From an uncultured Alphaproteobacteria bacterium (GTDB lineage: Bacteria; Pseudomonadota; Alphaproteobacteria; Micropepsales; Micropepsaceae), in the NCBI GenBank assembly GCA_937942205.1, contig CALDFO010000478.1:1-5405 (forward strand): a stretch of 5,405 nt of DNA, read 5' to 3'. Below, one piece after another: positions 1-5,405 of this stretch (positions are counted from its first letter, which is position 1; each line of letters begins with the position of its first letter). Both the position numbers and the translations under genes were made by a program. The notes beneath the pieces were generated by a model, which was not told the origin of the DNA, did not search any database, and saw only the letters and a list, made by a program, of their open reading frames with translations.

Positions 1-986
1 TCGACGATGGCTTGCGGCTGCGCGCCAGCCGGTCGCGCGACATCCGCGCGCCCACTTTGTGGGATCTGTTCCAGGGGCCGCTGACCACCACCTCGGGCAA
101 TCTGGATCCGCTCACCGGCGCGTCGGGTTCGATCAACACGCGCACCGTGGGCAATCCGAACCTGAAGCCGGAAGTGGCGCGCAACACCACGGTCGGCCTG
201 GTCTACGATCCGGGCTGGCTGCCCGGCCTGCATGTCAGCATGGATTATTTCCACATCGCCATCGACCGCGAGATCGCGGCGGTTTCCGGCGCAAACGCCG
301 TGGTCCAGTCGCTCTGCCTGGCCTCGAACGGAAGCTCGCCCTATTGCGGGCTGATCCAGCGGCCCATTTCCTACAATGACCGGTCGGCGCTGAATTTCCC
401 CACGCTGTATTATTCCCAGACCCAGAATTTCCAGCGCCAATGGACCGAAGGGCTGGATATCGAGGCCGGTTATCGCGCGGCGCTGGAGGATTGGGCGCCG
501 CGATGGGGTCTGGAGGGGGTGCTCGATCTGCGCCTGCTCTGGACGCATACCGCTTTCCTCAAGACCAGGGGGCTGCCCGGCTCGGTCGTCACCGACCTGG
601 CCGGGGCGGGCAATGCGCCGCAGGCGGCACTGCCCGCCGACAAGGGCACCCTGATGCTGGGCTATGCGCGCGGCGGGCTGCGGCTGGACCTGATGCAGCG
701 TTACTATGGCCCGTTGCGCCAGAACGCCAACCCCACTCTTATTTACGCGCCGTCCACCGGACGCCTGCCGGCCTGGTGGCATACCGACCTCAATATCGCC
801 CAGACGATGGGGAAAGACGGCTGGCTGACGGTTTTTCTCAATGTCAGCAATCTGTTCGACGCCCAGCCCGATATCTTCCAGGTGCCCGGCTATACCGGCA
901 GCCCCGGCATGAACTATCCGGTCCTGCCCTATGAAGACCTGATCGGACGCTATTTCACCCTGGGGGTGCGGATCCGCATGGACTGA
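1..986 (+). CDS. TonB-dependent outer-membrane receptor, C-terminal part (5' end outside window)
   Basis: This is the C-terminal part of a 22-stranded-barrel TonB-dependent receptor, which imports a ligand across the outer membrane using TonB-ExbB-ExbD energy. The reading frame is open from the left edge (first full codon GAC at 3) to TGA at 984-986, about 327 residues. The upstream part lies outside the window, so this is a partial gene and not a truncated one; the TTG at 12 is not a start. It aligns throughout with residues about 692-1014 of the receptor that follows, at about 60 % identity by eye. Shared motifs are DIRAPTLWDLFQG, VGNPNLKPEVAR, DYFHI, CLASNG with a second Cys ten residues on, LNVSNLFD and the ending PGYTGSPGMNYP then GRYFTLGVRIRMD. 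The family is clear. The substrate cannot be told from sequence. No convincing intrinsic terminator follows, so read-through into the next receptor is possible. Confidence 0.93.
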   Translation, partial: DDGLRLRASRSRDIRAPTLWDLFQGPLTTTSGNLDPLTGASGSINTRTVGNPNLKPEVARNTTVGLVYDPGWLPGLHVSMDYFHIAIDREIAAVSGANAVVQSLCLASNGSSPYCGLIQRPISYNDRSALNFPTLYYSQTQNFQRQWTEGLDIEAGYRAALEDWAPRWGLEGVLDLRLLWTHTAFLKTRGLPGSVVTDLAGAGNAPQAALPADKGTLMLGYARGGLRLDLMQRYYGPLRQNANPTLIYAPSTGRLPAWWHTDLNIAQTMGKDGWLTVFLNVSNLFDAQPDIFQVPGYTGSPGMNYPVLPYEDLIGRYFTLGVRIRMD

Positions 987-1033
987 CGCGGCTGAAAGCA
1001 GCGGCTGCAAGCGACCGACACGAAATTGTCATA

Positions 1034-1050
1034 GGGGGGCGGCGCTCCCC
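1034..1050 (+). other. GC-rich stem-loop between the two receptor genes
   Basis: Positions 1034-1040 (GGGGGGC) pair with 1044-1050 (GCTCCCC) around a GGC loop, giving a 7-bp stem with one G-U pair. No T-run follows, so it is not a standard intrinsic terminator. It lies 48 bp after the stop of the first receptor and 44 bp before the start of the second. Possible roles are protecting the 3' end of the first message or acting as a leader structure for the second. Function is inferred only. Confidence 0.4.
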
Positions 1051-1061
1051 ATCCGTCCCAC

Positions 1062-1081
1062 TGGTTAGACAAGACCATAAT
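1062..1081 (+). promoter_or_regulatory. Candidate GntR/FadR-type operator with a -10-like CATAAT
   Basis: Positions 1062-1072 read TGGTTAGACAA, which fits the FadR-subfamily GntR operator pattern TNGTNNNACNA at every fixed base; TGGT and ACCA also bracket 1062-1077. The hexamer CATAAT at 1076-1081 is a 5/6 match to a -10 box, but no good -35 hexamer lies 16-18 bp upstream. If it were used, the transcript would start only a few bases before the receptor start codon. The pattern is short and could occur by chance, so the call is tentative. Confidence 0.25.
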
Positions 1082-1094
1082 CTTCACGGGGGAC

Positions 1095-4000
1095 ATGATG
1101 CAGCGCAGAAAATATCTTGGAACAATTCTGGCCGGAACGGTCAGCGTGCTGGCGCTGACCAGCATCGCGCAGGCCCAGGACACGACCGAAAGCGTGGTGG
1201 TGACCGGCACCCGCATCCGCGGCACCGATACGCCGACCCCGGTCCAGGTGCAGACGGCGGAAAACCTGCAGTCCATCACCCCCGCCTCGATCTCCGAGGC
1301 GCTGGTCAAAAGCCCGATCTTCATGGGTGGCTCCACGCCCAACAACGCCGTCACCGGCGCCAATGGCCGCGGCGGCAACCTGCCGGGCTATTACCTCAAC
1401 CTGCGCAATCTGGGCACCATCCGGACCCTGGTGCTACTCGACGGTCATCGCGTGCCGGGCACCAATTACGACACCACGGTCGATTCCCAGGCGCTGCCGC
1501 AGCTTCTGGTGCAGCGCGTCGAAGTCGTGACCGGCGGCGCCAGCGCGGTCTACGGCTCCGACGCCGTGACCGGCGTGGTCAACTATATCCTCGACCGCAA
1601 GTTCGACGGCCTGAAGGGCGTGCTGCAGGGCGGCACCTCCGGCTATGGCGACGCGCGCAGTATGCGCGTCGGTGTCGCGGGCGGCCATGACCTGTTGGGC
1701 GGCCATTTCGTCTGGAGCGCGGAATATCGCAGCCGCGACGCCATTCCCAACGCCGCCGCCCGCCCGCTGGGCGACAAGGGCTATTCGGTGATCGGCGCGG
1801 GCACCGCCGCCAGCCCCTATTACCTGGTGCAGAATATCCGCCAGGCCAATACCGCGCCGGGCGGCCTGATCACCTCGGCCAACAGCCCCGGCTATGGTAT
1901 GCAGTTCAACAGCGCCGGGCAGCTGGTGCCCTTCAATCCGGGCACGCCCACCACCACCACCAATTTCAACATCGGCGGCGATGGCGGCATCGAGCATAAC
2001 GAATATCTGCTGCCGGTCACCAACAGCGCCCAGCTGTTCGGCCATTATGATTACGACTTCACCAACGGCATGAGCGCCTGGGTCGAATTGCGCTATGCGA
2101 TGGGCCGCAGCTATTCGGCGGGCCAGATTTTCACCAGCACCGCCGGCGGCAACACCCTGACCGGCTCGTGCCTGCCGGTGAACGGCATCTGTACCGGCAA
2201 TCCCACCGTGAACTTCACCAACAACGGTTCGGGCGCGCAGTATCCGATCACCATCTACAGCGGAAACCCCTTCCTCACCCCGGCGCAGCAGGCCTTCCTG
2301 TTCCCGGCGGGCGGTCCCACCAGTTTCATCATGAACCGCATGAACAACGACCTGATGAGCAAGCTGGGCCTGACCAATCACATGGGCGCGGGCCAGATCA
2401 GCGCGGGCCTGCGGGGCACCCTGCTGGACCGCTATGACTGGGACTTCTCCTATGGCCATGGCGAGACCCGCAACAAGCTGACCTCGCGCGGCAACGTCAA
2501 CACGTCCCGCTTCTATGCCGCGCTGGACGCGGTGCGCGATCCGGCCTCGGGCCGCATCGTCTGTAACGTCAGCCTGACCGCGCCGGGCGCCTTTCCGGGC
2601 TGCGCGCCGCTGAACCTGTTCGGCCAGAGCGGCACGGTGGTGAACGGCTCCAATGCCTCCGCCGACGCCATCAAGTGGATCGGCGAGCCAGCGACCTCCT
2701 GGACGGCGAAGAACGGCCTGGACGACTTCAGCGCCAATATCAACGGCACCGTCTTTGACGGCTGGGCCGGCCCGATCAAGGCCGCGCTGGGCGTGGAATA
2801 CCGCCTGGCCAGCTTGGTGGTGGACAGCACCACCCCCGACAACACCTTCAATCCGCAGTATCTGCGGCTGGCGCCCGCGGGCACCTTCTCCAATCCGGCG
2901 GCGGGCGGCACCTATCCGATCCCGAATCTGTCGCGCTTCAAGGAAGTCCAGGCGCCGGGCCGCGGTTCGGAGAATGTCAGCGAGGTCAACGCCGAGTTCG
3001 ATGTGCCGCTGCTTCGGGGTCTGCCGATGGTGGAGATGCTGTCGGCCAACGTCGCCGCCCGCTATACCGAATATCATGTCGGCGGCGTCGATCCCACCAC
3101 CGGCGCGGGCCGCAATGCCGCCTTCTCGGCCTCGACCTGGAAGCTGGGCGCCGAATGGCAGGTGATCGACGATCTGAAGTTCCGCGCCAGCCGGTCGCGT
3201 GACATCCGTGCCCCCACCCTGTGGGATCTGTTCCAGGGGCCGCTGACCACCACCTCGGGCAATCTCGATCCGCTGACCGGCGTGTCGGGCTCGATCAACA
3301 CCTCCTCGGTGGGCAATCCCAACCTGAAGCCGGAAGTCGCCCGCACCACCACCGTGGGCGCGGTGATGACCCCGACCTTCCTGCCGGGCTTCACCGCCAC
3401 CGTGGATTATTTCCACATCGTGATCGCCAACCAGATCGCGGGCGTCAGCGGCAACAGCCAGACCGTGCTCAATGTCTGTCTGGCGTCGAACGGAACCTCG
3501 CCGCTCTGCAACCTGATCGTGCGCCCGGGCGCCTATAACGATCCGTCGCCGACCAACTTCCCGCTGCTGTACCTGTCGGCGCCGCAGAACACCCAGACCA
3601 CCTGGACCGAAGGGTTCGACCTGGAAGCCAATTACCAGAGCGATCTGGCGGACTGGGCCGGGATGAACGGCATCCTCGACATGAATGTGATGTGGTCGCA
3701 CACCAACATGCTGAAGTCGGTTCTGACCCTGCCGGGTTCGGTGACGACCGATGTGGCGGGCGCGGCCAGCGCACCGGGCGCGGCCCTGCCTAAGGACAAG
3801 GTCAATGTGACCCTGGGCTATACGCTGGATGCGCTGAGCCTGAGCTTCCAGGAACGCTACTACGCGCCGGTGCGCCAGAACGCCAACAACACGCTGGTGT
3901 TCCGGATTCCCAACCTGCCGGCCTATTTCATCTCCGACCTGAACATCTCCTACGACTTCACCGATCTGCTGGATGCGCCGGTCACCGGCTTCCTCAATGT

Positions 4001-4139
4001 GCAGAATCTGTTCGACGTCCAGCCGGACGTCCTGCAGGTGCCCGGCTATACCGGCAGCCCGGGCATGAACTATCCGGTGGTGCCGTATCAGGATCTGATC
4101 GGGCGCTACTTCACCGTCGGCCTGCGCTTCAAGATGTAG
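1095..4139 (+). CDS. TonB-dependent outer-membrane receptor, full length (1014 aa)
   Basis: This is a complete ligand-gated outer-membrane transporter of the TonB-dependent receptor family. A signal peptide covers residues 1-27: basic n-region MQRRK, a hydrophobic core, and likely cleavage after AQA. A TonB-box-like ESVVVTGTR lies at residues 32-40. The plug domain spans about 45-166, with NLRNLGT at 102-108, VLLDGHR at 113-119 and RVEVVTGGASAVYGSDAVTG at 141-160. The barrel fills the rest, with DIRAPTLWDLFQG near 703 and LNVQNLFD near the end. Three close cysteine pairs (359/366, 490/503, 795/805) probably form disulfides in extracellular loops. The protein ends in GLRFKM, not in the usual terminal aromatic residue. 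Start: ATG at 1095 is followed by ATG at 1098. The purine tract GGGGGA at 1088-1093 sits very close to both, so 1098 is at least as likely by spacing. It is a tandem paralogue of the preceding receptor. The substrate is not identifiable from sequence. Confidence 0.97.
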   Translation: MMQRRKYLGTILAGTVSVLALTSIAQAQDTTESVVVTGTRIRGTDTPTPVQVQTAENLQSITPASISEALVKSPIFMGGSTPNNAVTGANGRGGNLPGYYLNLRNLGTIRTLVLLDGHRVPGTNYDTTVDSQALPQLLVQRVEVVTGGASAVYGSDAVTGVVNYILDRKFDGLKGVLQGGTSGYGDARSMRVGVAGGHDLLGGHFVWSAEYRSRDAIPNAAARPLGDKGYSVIGAGTAASPYYLVQNIRQANTAPGGLITSANSPGYGMQFNSAGQLVPFNPGTPTTTTNFNIGGDGGIEHNEYLLPVTNSAQLFGHYDYDFTNGMSAWVELRYAMGRSYSAGQIFTSTAGGNTLTGSCLPVNGICTGNPTVNFTNNGSGAQYPITIYSGNPFLTPAQQAFLFPAGGPTSFIMNRMNNDLMSKLGLTNHMGAGQISAGLRGTLLDRYDWDFSYGHGETRNKLTSRGNVNTSRFYAALDAVRDPASGRIVCNVSLTAPGAFPGCAPLNLFGQSGTVVNGSNASADAIKWIGEPATSWTAKNGLDDFSANINGTVFDGWAGPIKAALGVEYRLASLVVDSTTPDNTFNPQYLRLAPAGTFSNPAAGGTYPIPNLSRFKEVQAPGRGSENVSEVNAEFDVPLLRGLPMVEMLSANVAARYTEYHVGGVDPTTGAGRNAAFSASTWKLGAEWQVIDDLKFRASRSRDIRAPTLWDLFQGPLTTTSGNLDPLTGVSGSINTSSVGNPNLKPEVARTTTVGAVMTPTFLPGFTATVDYFHIVIANQIAGVSGNSQTVLNVCLASNGTSPLCNLIVRPGAYNDPSPTNFPLLYLSAPQNTQTTWTEGFDLEANYQSDLADWAGMNGILDMNVMWSHTNMLKSVLTLPGSVTTDVAGAASAPGAALPKDKVNVTLGYTLDALSLSFQERYYAPVRQNANNTLVFRIPNLPAYFISDLNISYDFTDLLDAPVTGFLNVQNLFDVQPDVLQVPGYTGSPGMNYPVVPYQDLIGRYFTVGLRFKM

Positions 4140-4164
4140 TCCCCCCTGGACGGCGCAGATCCGG

Positions 4165-4199
4165 ACCCCGGTCGCCGAAAGGCGGCCGGGGTTTTTCTT
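4165..4199 (+). terminator. Rho-independent terminator of the full-length receptor gene
   Basis: Positions 4166-4176 (CCCCGGTCGCC) pair with 4181-4191 (GGCGGCCGGGG), an 11-bp stem with one G-U pair. It is closed by a GAAA tetraloop at 4177-4180 and followed by TTTTTCTT at 4192-4199. It begins 27 bp after the TAG stop. It ends the receptor transcript before the convergent tRNA-Gln gene. Confidence 0.92.
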
Positions 4200-4284
4200 G
4201 AATGCGACGCCCGCCAGGCGCGCCCGCGCGTGACGCTGGCGCCGCCACCCGGCAGCCATCTGTCATACTATTGATTTTATTGAT

Positions 4285-4305
4285 AAAAATTGCGTCCGGC
4301 GCAAT
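4285..4305 (-). terminator. Rho-independent terminator of tRNA-Gln
   Basis: On the minus strand ATTGCG (4305-4300) pairs with CGCAAT (4294-4289) around the loop CCGGA, followed by TTTT at 4288-4285. It begins 10 bases past the encoded CCA of tRNA-Gln. The stem is short but its position and U-run fit a tRNA terminator. It lies in a small AT-rich patch (about 4262-4290) that separates the receptor gene from the tRNA. Confidence 0.78.
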
Positions 4306-4314
4306 GCTCCGGTT

Positions 4315-4389
4315 TGGCTGGGGCGGAAGGGATCGAACCTTCGAATGCCGGAATCAAAATCCGGTGCCTTACCACTTGGCGACGCCCCA
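4315..4389 (-). tRNA. tRNA-Gln (anticodon UUG)
   Basis: Reads CAA/CAG glutamine codons. All arms fold on the minus strand. The acceptor TGGGGCG (4389-4383) pairs with CGCCCCA (4325-4319). The D arm is GCC/GGC with loop AAGTGGTAA. The anticodon stem CCGGA/TCCGG closes loop TTTTGAT, giving anticodon TTG. The variable loop is CATTC and the T arm is GAAGG-TTCGATC-CCTTC. The discriminator base is G, and CCA is encoded at 4317-4315. The U-A first acceptor pair (U1-A72) is a known glutamine-tRNA identity feature. The gene runs towards the receptor gene and away from tRNA-Pro. Confidence 0.97.
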
Positions 4390-4417
4390 ACAGCCCCGAT
4401 ACCGGCGCGGGTGGCCT

Positions 4418-4446
4418 CGTATAACGGTAAGCCCCGGCCCCCGCAA
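4418..4446 (-). promoter_or_regulatory. Candidate promoter of tRNA-Gln
   Basis: On the minus strand TTGCGG (4446-4441) is followed after 17 bp by TATACG (4423-4418); TTATAC with a 16-bp spacer is an alternative -10. The predicted transcript would start about 20 bases before the tRNA 5' end, followed by GC-rich sequence as in stable-RNA promoters. The -35 lies within a small palindrome, CCCGC-AAA-GCGGG (4440-4452). The -35 hexamer TTGCGG is the same as that proposed for the divergent tRNA-Pro promoter, which supports both calls. Confidence 0.45.
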
Positions 4447-4496
4447 AGCGGGAAAACCCCGGCCGCACAATGTGTTCACAAGGGCCTTCGGGCCGG

Positions 4497-4525
4497 TTGC
4501 GGGGCCGGGGGGGCATCGCTATAAG
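4497..4525 (+). promoter_or_regulatory. Candidate promoter of tRNA-Pro
   Basis: TTGCGG at 4497-4502 is followed after exactly 17 bp by TATAAG at 4520-4525, a 5/6 match to the -10 consensus. The next bases (GGCGCCTCCCG) form a GC-rich discriminator, typical of stringently controlled stable-RNA promoters. Transcription would start near 4532, about 35 bases before the mature tRNA. Confidence 0.55.
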
Positions 4526-4566
4526 GGCGCCTCCCGAGGCGAGGGGCATGTCCCTTCGCACTGGTT

Positions 4567-4643
4567 CGGAGAGTAGCTCAGCCTGGTAGAGCACTACGTT
4601 CGGGACGTAGGGGCCGGAGGTTCGAATCCTCTCTCTCCGACCA
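4567..4643 (+). tRNA. tRNA-Pro (anticodon CGG)
   Basis: Reads the CCG proline codon. The cloverleaf is complete. The acceptor CGGAGAG (4567-4573) pairs with CTCTCCG (4633-4639). The D arm is GCTC/GAGC with loop AGCCTGGTA. The anticodon stem CTACG/CGTAG closes loop TTCGGGA, with anticodon CGG at 4601-4603. The variable loop is GGGCC. The T arm GGAGG-TTCGAAT-CCTCT has one G-U pair. The discriminator is A and CCA is encoded at 4641-4643. It is transcribed divergently from tRNA-Gln. Its 3' end, from the T loop to two bases past the CCA, is repeated exactly 120 bp downstream. Confidence 0.97.
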
Positions 4644-4645
4644 AT
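4625..4645 (+). repeat. Direct repeat copy 1, within the tRNA-Pro 3' end (att-like)
   Basis: This 21-bp stretch runs from the end of the T loop through the acceptor 3' strand and CCA to two bases past the tRNA. An identical copy lies at 4745-4765. The size and placement match the core of a tRNA-targeted integrase attachment site. Part of it is low-complexity CTCTCTCTC, but the match continues exactly through both flanks. Confidence 0.85.
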
Positions 4646-4677
4646 CTTTCCTGCCAATACCGAGTTAGAGGTTCGAC

Positions 4678-4697
4678 AAAGCCCCAACAGGGGCTTT
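4678..4697 (+). terminator. Hairpin downstream of tRNA-Pro, possible terminator
   Basis: AAAGCCCC (4678-4685) pairs with GGGGCTTT (4690-4697) around an AACA loop, an 8-bp perfect stem 34 bp past the tRNA. Only three T residues end the stem and GGGG follows, so termination efficiency is uncertain. It may instead guide 3'-end processing of the tRNA precursor. Confidence 0.5.
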
Positions 4698-4701
4698 GGG
4701 G

Positions 4702-4716
4702 CGGACCGAAGGTCCG
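4702..4716 (+). other. Second small hairpin in the tRNA-Pro trailer region
   Basis: CGGACC (4702-4707) pairs with GGTCCG (4711-4716) around a GAA loop, only four bases after the preceding hairpin. No T-run follows. Next come GATTCGAG (T-loop-like) and two copies of CTTGGGCC (4725-4732, 4737-4744) 12 bp apart. No function is assigned. Confidence 0.4.
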
Positions 4717-4744
4717 ATTCGAGTCTTGGGCCGAGCCTTGGGCC

Positions 4745-4765
4745 AATCCTCTCTCTCCGACCAAT
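4745..4765 (+). repeat. Direct repeat copy 2, orphan copy of the tRNA-Pro 3' end
   Basis: This is an exact 21-bp copy of 4625-4645 in the same orientation, with mismatches at both neighbouring bases. No D arm or anticodon arm precedes it, so it is a tRNA 3'-end fragment and not a second tRNA gene. It could be the far att site of a lost integrative element, or a tRNA-derived tandem repeat like the rtT/Rtr repeats known after E. coli tyrT. Confidence 0.85.
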
Positions 4766-4949
4766 TTCAATTTGAGATTTGGGTTGCTGCATCTTGTGCA
4801 CCTGCCTTGGGCGGCGGCGACTTTATTATTCGTTCGGTGCGGCAGCGGCCTATCTTTTCCCCGGCCTTGCCCTAGATTTCCCGCCCATGGTGGGAACCCG
4901 ACCGGGACACGTGCGTTATGCCTCGGGGAATCCGGGGTCGAGGGACATT
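4766..4949. other. Intergenic region before the sensor gene
   Basis: No gene is supported here. The left end (4764-4795) is AT-richer than the rest, and TGCA-TCTTG-TGCA forms a tiny inverted repeat near 4787-4799. The sensor frame stays open leftwards through this region, but its codons just upstream of 4950 (GGA, CGA, CGT, AGG) are unlike those of the coding part. No -35/-10 pair with proper spacing was found. A Shine-Dalgarno-like GAGGGA lies at 4940-4945. Confidence 0.5.
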
Positions 4950-5405
4950 TTGGCCGCCAATCGCATGGTGCTGCTCGCGGCAGTGCCACTTTTCATCGTT
5001 TTGGCCGTGGTGATCTATCTGGCGGTCCAGTTTTCGCTCCACCAGCGCGAGGCGCAGGCGCAGGTTTCCCACACCCATCAGGTGATCGAAACGCTGAATG
5101 CCGTTCTGGCCGACGCGCTGGACGCCGAAACCGGCCAGCGCGGCTATCTGCTGACCCGTCAGCCGGCTTTCCTGATGCCCTATAACGCCGCCCGCGCGCG
5201 GGTGGAGAGCAACCTGGCGTCCTTCCGCCGGGCGACGGTGGACAATCCCGCCCAGCAGCGGCGGGTGGGGCGGCTGGAGGGGTTGATAAACGAACGCTTC
5301 GCCGCCTTCGACACATCCCTGCGCGAGGCCCGTCAGGAGAGCCATGAGGGCCTGCTCCCGGCCCTGGAGACGGGCCGCCAGCGCATGGACACGCTGCGCG
5401 CCGAA
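4950..5405 (+). CDS. CHASE3-domain membrane sensor protein, N-terminal part (3' end outside window)
   Basis: This is the start of a transmembrane signalling protein. From TTG at 4950 the 152 visible residues give a short N-terminus (MAANR), one hydrophobic helix at about residues 6-28 (VLLAAVPLFIVLAVVIYLAV core), then a helical periplasmic CHASE3 domain. Its signature DAETGQRGYLLTR lies near residues 58-70, followed by PAFLMPYN. CHASE3 normally sits between two membrane helices and feeds a histidine kinase, diguanylate cyclase or chemoreceptor output; that part is beyond the right edge, so the class is unknown. Start choice: TTG 4950 has GAGG at 4940-4943 with 6-base spacing. ATG 4965 lies too far from that site. 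ATG 4887 has no visible Shine-Dalgarno sequence and would add 21 residues encoded by rare-looking codons. There is no stop before the window end. Confidence 0.85.
   Translation, partial: MAANRMVLLAAVPLFIVLAVVIYLAVQFSLHQREAQAQVSHTHQVIETLNAVLADALDAETGQRGYLLTRQPAFLMPYNAARARVESNLASFRRATVDNPAQQRRVGRLEGLINERFAAFDTSLREARQESHEGLLPALETGRQRMDTLRAE

Noticed and set aside
12..14. TTG as a possible start of the first receptor fragment
   Set aside because: The frame continues to the left edge with residues matching the paralogue (DD before the RAS motif), so the gene begins outside the window.
1026..1031. TTGTCA as a -35 box for the full-length receptor
   Set aside because: No -10-like hexamer lies 16-18 bp downstream; that stretch is the GC hairpin and CCATCC.
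1434..4259. A 2.8-kb open frame (941 codons) on the minus strand opposite the receptor gene
   Set aside because: It lies antisense to a clear receptor. Its translation is low-complexity, rich in Arg, Ala, Gly, His and Gln, with no recognisable domain, as expected for a shadow frame in GC-rich DNA. It also runs through the receptor's terminator.
4483..4494. GGCC-TTCG-GGCC hairpin upstream of the tRNA-Pro promoter
   Set aside because: It is a four-base stem in very GC-rich DNA with no U-run and lies upstream of the -35, so no role can be supported.
4202..4576. Plus-strand open frame of 124 codons
   Set aside because: It runs through the tRNA-Gln gene antisense, its terminator and both tRNA promoters, and has no domain or ribosome-binding site.
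4277..4989. Minus-strand open frames whose translations contain ERIRTSGPYVPNVV and GERGFEPPAPTSRT
   Set aside because: These are the well-known false proteins produced by translating across tRNA genes; they overlap tRNA-Pro, its 3' repeat and tRNA-Gln. The repeated GRRERI is simply the 21-bp direct repeat.
4772..5345. Plus- and minus-strand frames overlapping the CHASE3 gene start (4772-5185 plus, 4872-5345 and 4993-5316 minus)
   Set aside because: The CHASE3 frame has a clear membrane helix and domain motif; the alternatives have biased, meaningless composition.

Overview
The window is GC-rich with strongly GC-biased third codon positions. It suggests an alphaproteobacterium of the sphingomonad/caulobacter/Rhizomicrobium kind. 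That placement is inferred from long TonB-dependent receptors in tandem, tRNA genes with encoded CCA ends and a CHASE3-type sensor; the sequence alone does not prove a genus.

Layout. (1) Positions 1-986, plus strand: the C-terminal third of a TonB-dependent outer-membrane receptor, cut only by the window edge. (2) Positions 987-1094: a short intergenic stretch with a strong GC hairpin and a possible GntR/FadR-type operator. (3) Positions 1095-4139, plus strand: a complete 1014-residue TonB-dependent receptor, a tandem paralogue of the first (about 60 % amino-acid identity by eye over the shared part), followed by a textbook intrinsic terminator. (4) Positions 4285-4643: two divergently transcribed tRNA genes, tRNA-Gln(UUG) on the minus strand with its own terminator and tRNA-Pro(CGG) on the plus strand, with outward-facing candidate promoters between them. 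(5) Positions 4644-4949: no gene. It holds two hairpins and a second exact 21-bp copy of the tRNA-Pro 3' end, 120 bp downstream of the first. (6) From about 4950 to the right edge, plus strand: the N-terminus of a membrane sensor protein with one transmembrane helix and a periplasmic CHASE3 domain; the output domain lies outside the window.

Functionally, the left part is nutrient uptake: two related outer-membrane receptors that would bring a TonB/ExbBD-energised ligand into the periplasm. Nothing here identifies the ligand. The middle is a tRNA locus whose 3' flank looks like a possible integration scar. The right part begins an unrelated signal-transduction gene. I see no convincing new multi-gene system. 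The strongest unexplained signal is the duplicated tRNA-Pro 3' end.
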